Source of the DNA: Lepiota brunneoincarnata
Lineage: Eukaryota; Basidiomycota; Agaricomycetes; Agaricales; Agaricaceae
Length of the DNA: 64,000 nucleotides
NCBI GenBank assembly: GCA_023014365.1
Contig: JAEBUN010000041.1
Span: forward strand, 62,001-126,000
Direction of reading: 5' to 3'
The notes under the pieces are model-generated. The model worked only from the letters and a program-made list of their open reading frames with translations. It was not told the origin of the DNA and searched no databases. Positions 62,046-64,000 of the stretch are shown here, piece by piece; the first letter of the stretch is position 1, and the number at the start of each line of letters is the position of its first letter. A program made the position numbers and the translations under genes.

Positions 62046-64000
62046 GGCAAGGGCCGAACCACCAAATCAATCCAAGCCAGGCGAACCCATTGGCCCGGCT
62101 CAGAGTTGCCTATTCCAGCGGCTCATACCACTGTGGTGGCTCAAGCCTTCCATATCAAGGAACCCACGACGCCACACATCCGCGGAACCTTCTTCCCAAA
62201 ACTTCATTGACACGACTTTGCACACACGCATCATCTCTCCCGACAACATCCCCGCCTGTTTCTAGCCCCAGAATGCAGTCCCCTCGGTCCGGTATTATTT
62301 CTAGAACACATATCCTCTCTACGCTCGTATGTTCAGCACGCTCTTCCATTCTACTCTTGTCGACAAAGTACGTCATGACTCACGCGTAGCTTCATACTCA
62401 TCATTGACCTCTCAAATTTATCGTTTCTCGTTCCACGTTCCAGCGCCCATGGCCATCTTCACTTGATATCTTCCCCCGCGTAGTCCGAACCCTCCCCGGA
62501 ATTCGTCCCCTTTATCCGTCTGCTGCAAATAACTCCACCGACACAGACATAACCTACGCTCTACTCAGAGTCCCATGCAACTCCGAGTCGGAGGTATCAC
62601 TTGTCACTCTTTCAGCCAACCCTAAACGGATCTCGACATATTACACCCCAGCTTGTCCTGACTTGTAATTCCTTTCTTACGGAGATGAACATAGCAATCC
62701 TGTCAGTCACCGGCCAACCTTATTTGCTCCCCCCAATCGCCAATGCGGCGGCCGAGGGTTGATATTGGAGGTCACCAGGTTTTTCCTACAAGTCTTCAAA
62801 ATCAGCGGTGGCTCTGGCGCCAAGTAGAAGCCTCGCCTCTAGGCAATAGTTCAAGGAGTTTCATATCGCCCAACCCCACGCACACAACAACGTGGTCAAC
62901 GCGTGTGCACAGTGATATATAATCAGAACGTTACCTAGAATCATCTTCCTCTCCCCCTTTCCCGACCATAACTAGTGCACGAGCTATATGATTTACATCT
63001 CATATCAAGTTCGAACGCAACCTACATCTATTCTTGGCCTCCCAGCTTCCCGTACTAGAACACCCACTAAAAATCGAACCCAGCAATCGGATTCGCACCG
63101 AGGGGAGCGAACACTTAGAGAGAGAGAGAGAGCGCATAACACGGAACCTAGGCACACTCTGGAGATCCGGCCACCCCTTCAGGACGACCCCCAACTCTCT
63201 CAACCCTTCACCGACCAATCGGCCATGCGTGGGCCAAACTCAGCGCTCACCTTCACCTAAACCCCCAGGACCTGCCTATGACACAATGAAATAAATCACC
63301 CATCTGGGACAAATCGGGCACTCTGGGAACCGCTCTCGTCTATCCGAACCCACTCGAGCATAGAATCCTCTTGGCACGAGAGAAACGAAATACGCCCTAA
63401 GGCCACTAGCAGACAACCTCCGCTCTCTACTTTGAGCAAACTCATATTCAAAACCGGGGAGAGGAGGCGAGCCGAAAAGAACATAAAGCGCCGGAGAAGA
63501 TAAGAAAACTCTGGCAGAAGCACCGAACAATCTCACTCCGGACATAGTGCGTCCTTTTCGTCCTCCTCCGTCTCTCCCCCCACCCACCCACCCACTAATG
63601 AGTCCGAGTTCATCTTATCATGCTGTTACCATGATACCAACCCAATCGAGCCATCGAACCACCCTCGTTAGCTACCACTTCGAGTTCTAGTTAACATTCA
63701 TGTCCTACACTAGTGACGTTATCGAATTTTAATATATCACTGGTTGCACGCTGCTCGCGCTCTTGGTACCATGACGCTGCCGTTTTCATGTTTTCTCGAA
63801 GACTTTTTGCTTTTTAACTTGATAGCGATGGAGAGAGTTGGCTGCGAAACTTTGTTACTTAACGAAAGGAAGGGTCACTTAGAATTTCCATATTTTCGGA
63901 TTCGGAACGTTCGTTGCGAACATACACCGAGCCCGGGGCAAACAAGAAAGATCGATAGCACGATCCAACTGGCTCAATGAAGAAACATAAATAAAATAAA
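62046..64000. other. Upstream flank of the F-box gene, no gene seen
   Basis: CpG-rich host-like sequence. Short ORFs on both strands lack recognisable domains or consistent codon structure. A pyrimidine-rich patch (62943-62963) and an AG repeat (63117-63131) are the only simple features. The F-box promoter should lie in the first few hundred bases, but no clear TATA box was identified. Confidence 0.5.

Overview
The window looks like a transposon-filled stretch of a filamentous fungal genome, most likely a basidiomycete. The evidence is Ty3/gypsy chromoviruses and Ty1/copia elements of fungal type, short GT-AG introns (50-60 nt), and a decayed 18S rRNA fragment whose remaining bases read like a fungal, basidiomycete-type small-subunit sequence. 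The only convincing host gene is an F-box-like ORF at 60924-62045 (-). No tRNA, CRISPR or bacterial feature was seen.

Layout. 1-2051: 3' part of a copia element (copia-1) and its LTR. 2052-6220 (-): gypsy-1, cut by copia-1 on the left and by a solo LTR of its own family at 3083-3499. 6540-16276 (+): gypsy-2, a nearly complete family-A element with both LTRs and a GCTCA target duplication. It sits inside the LTR of copia-2 (16282-17781, -), and itself hosts a 1.3-kb family-C insertion and a solo LTR of family B. 17782-25570: a graveyard of solo LTRs (families B, F, G), a gypsy gag relic, an 18S rRNA pseudogene and a GGATCT minisatellite. 25667-26653 (-): an orphan 328-aa ORF. 27166-58202 (-): a third family-A element (gypsy-3) blown apart by five insertions: element E with the young gypsy D1 inside it, the older gypsy D2, a family-C copy with a family-B LTR inside it, a Tc1/mariner and a pogo-like transposon. 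58203-64000: flanking sequence, CpG-rich beyond about 59.3 kb, with the F-box gene.

Most notable is the D family (D1 29470-37415; D2 39967-47800). Besides gag and pol it carries an antisense gene between pol and the 3' LTR. The gene has its own TATA box, three exons, a perfect six-cysteine Zn2Cys6-type spacing across the first intron, and coiled coils. It is open in both copies, although D2 gag-pol has five CGA-to-TGA stops. The family-A elements also carry an extra zinc-knuckle ORF after the chromodomain.

The older elements are heavily altered by C-to-T/G-to-A changes at CpG sites (a methylation or RIP-like signature). D1 and the right flank remain CpG-rich, so D1 is the youngest large insertion. 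All assignments come from reading the sequence and recalled family motifs; no database search was run.
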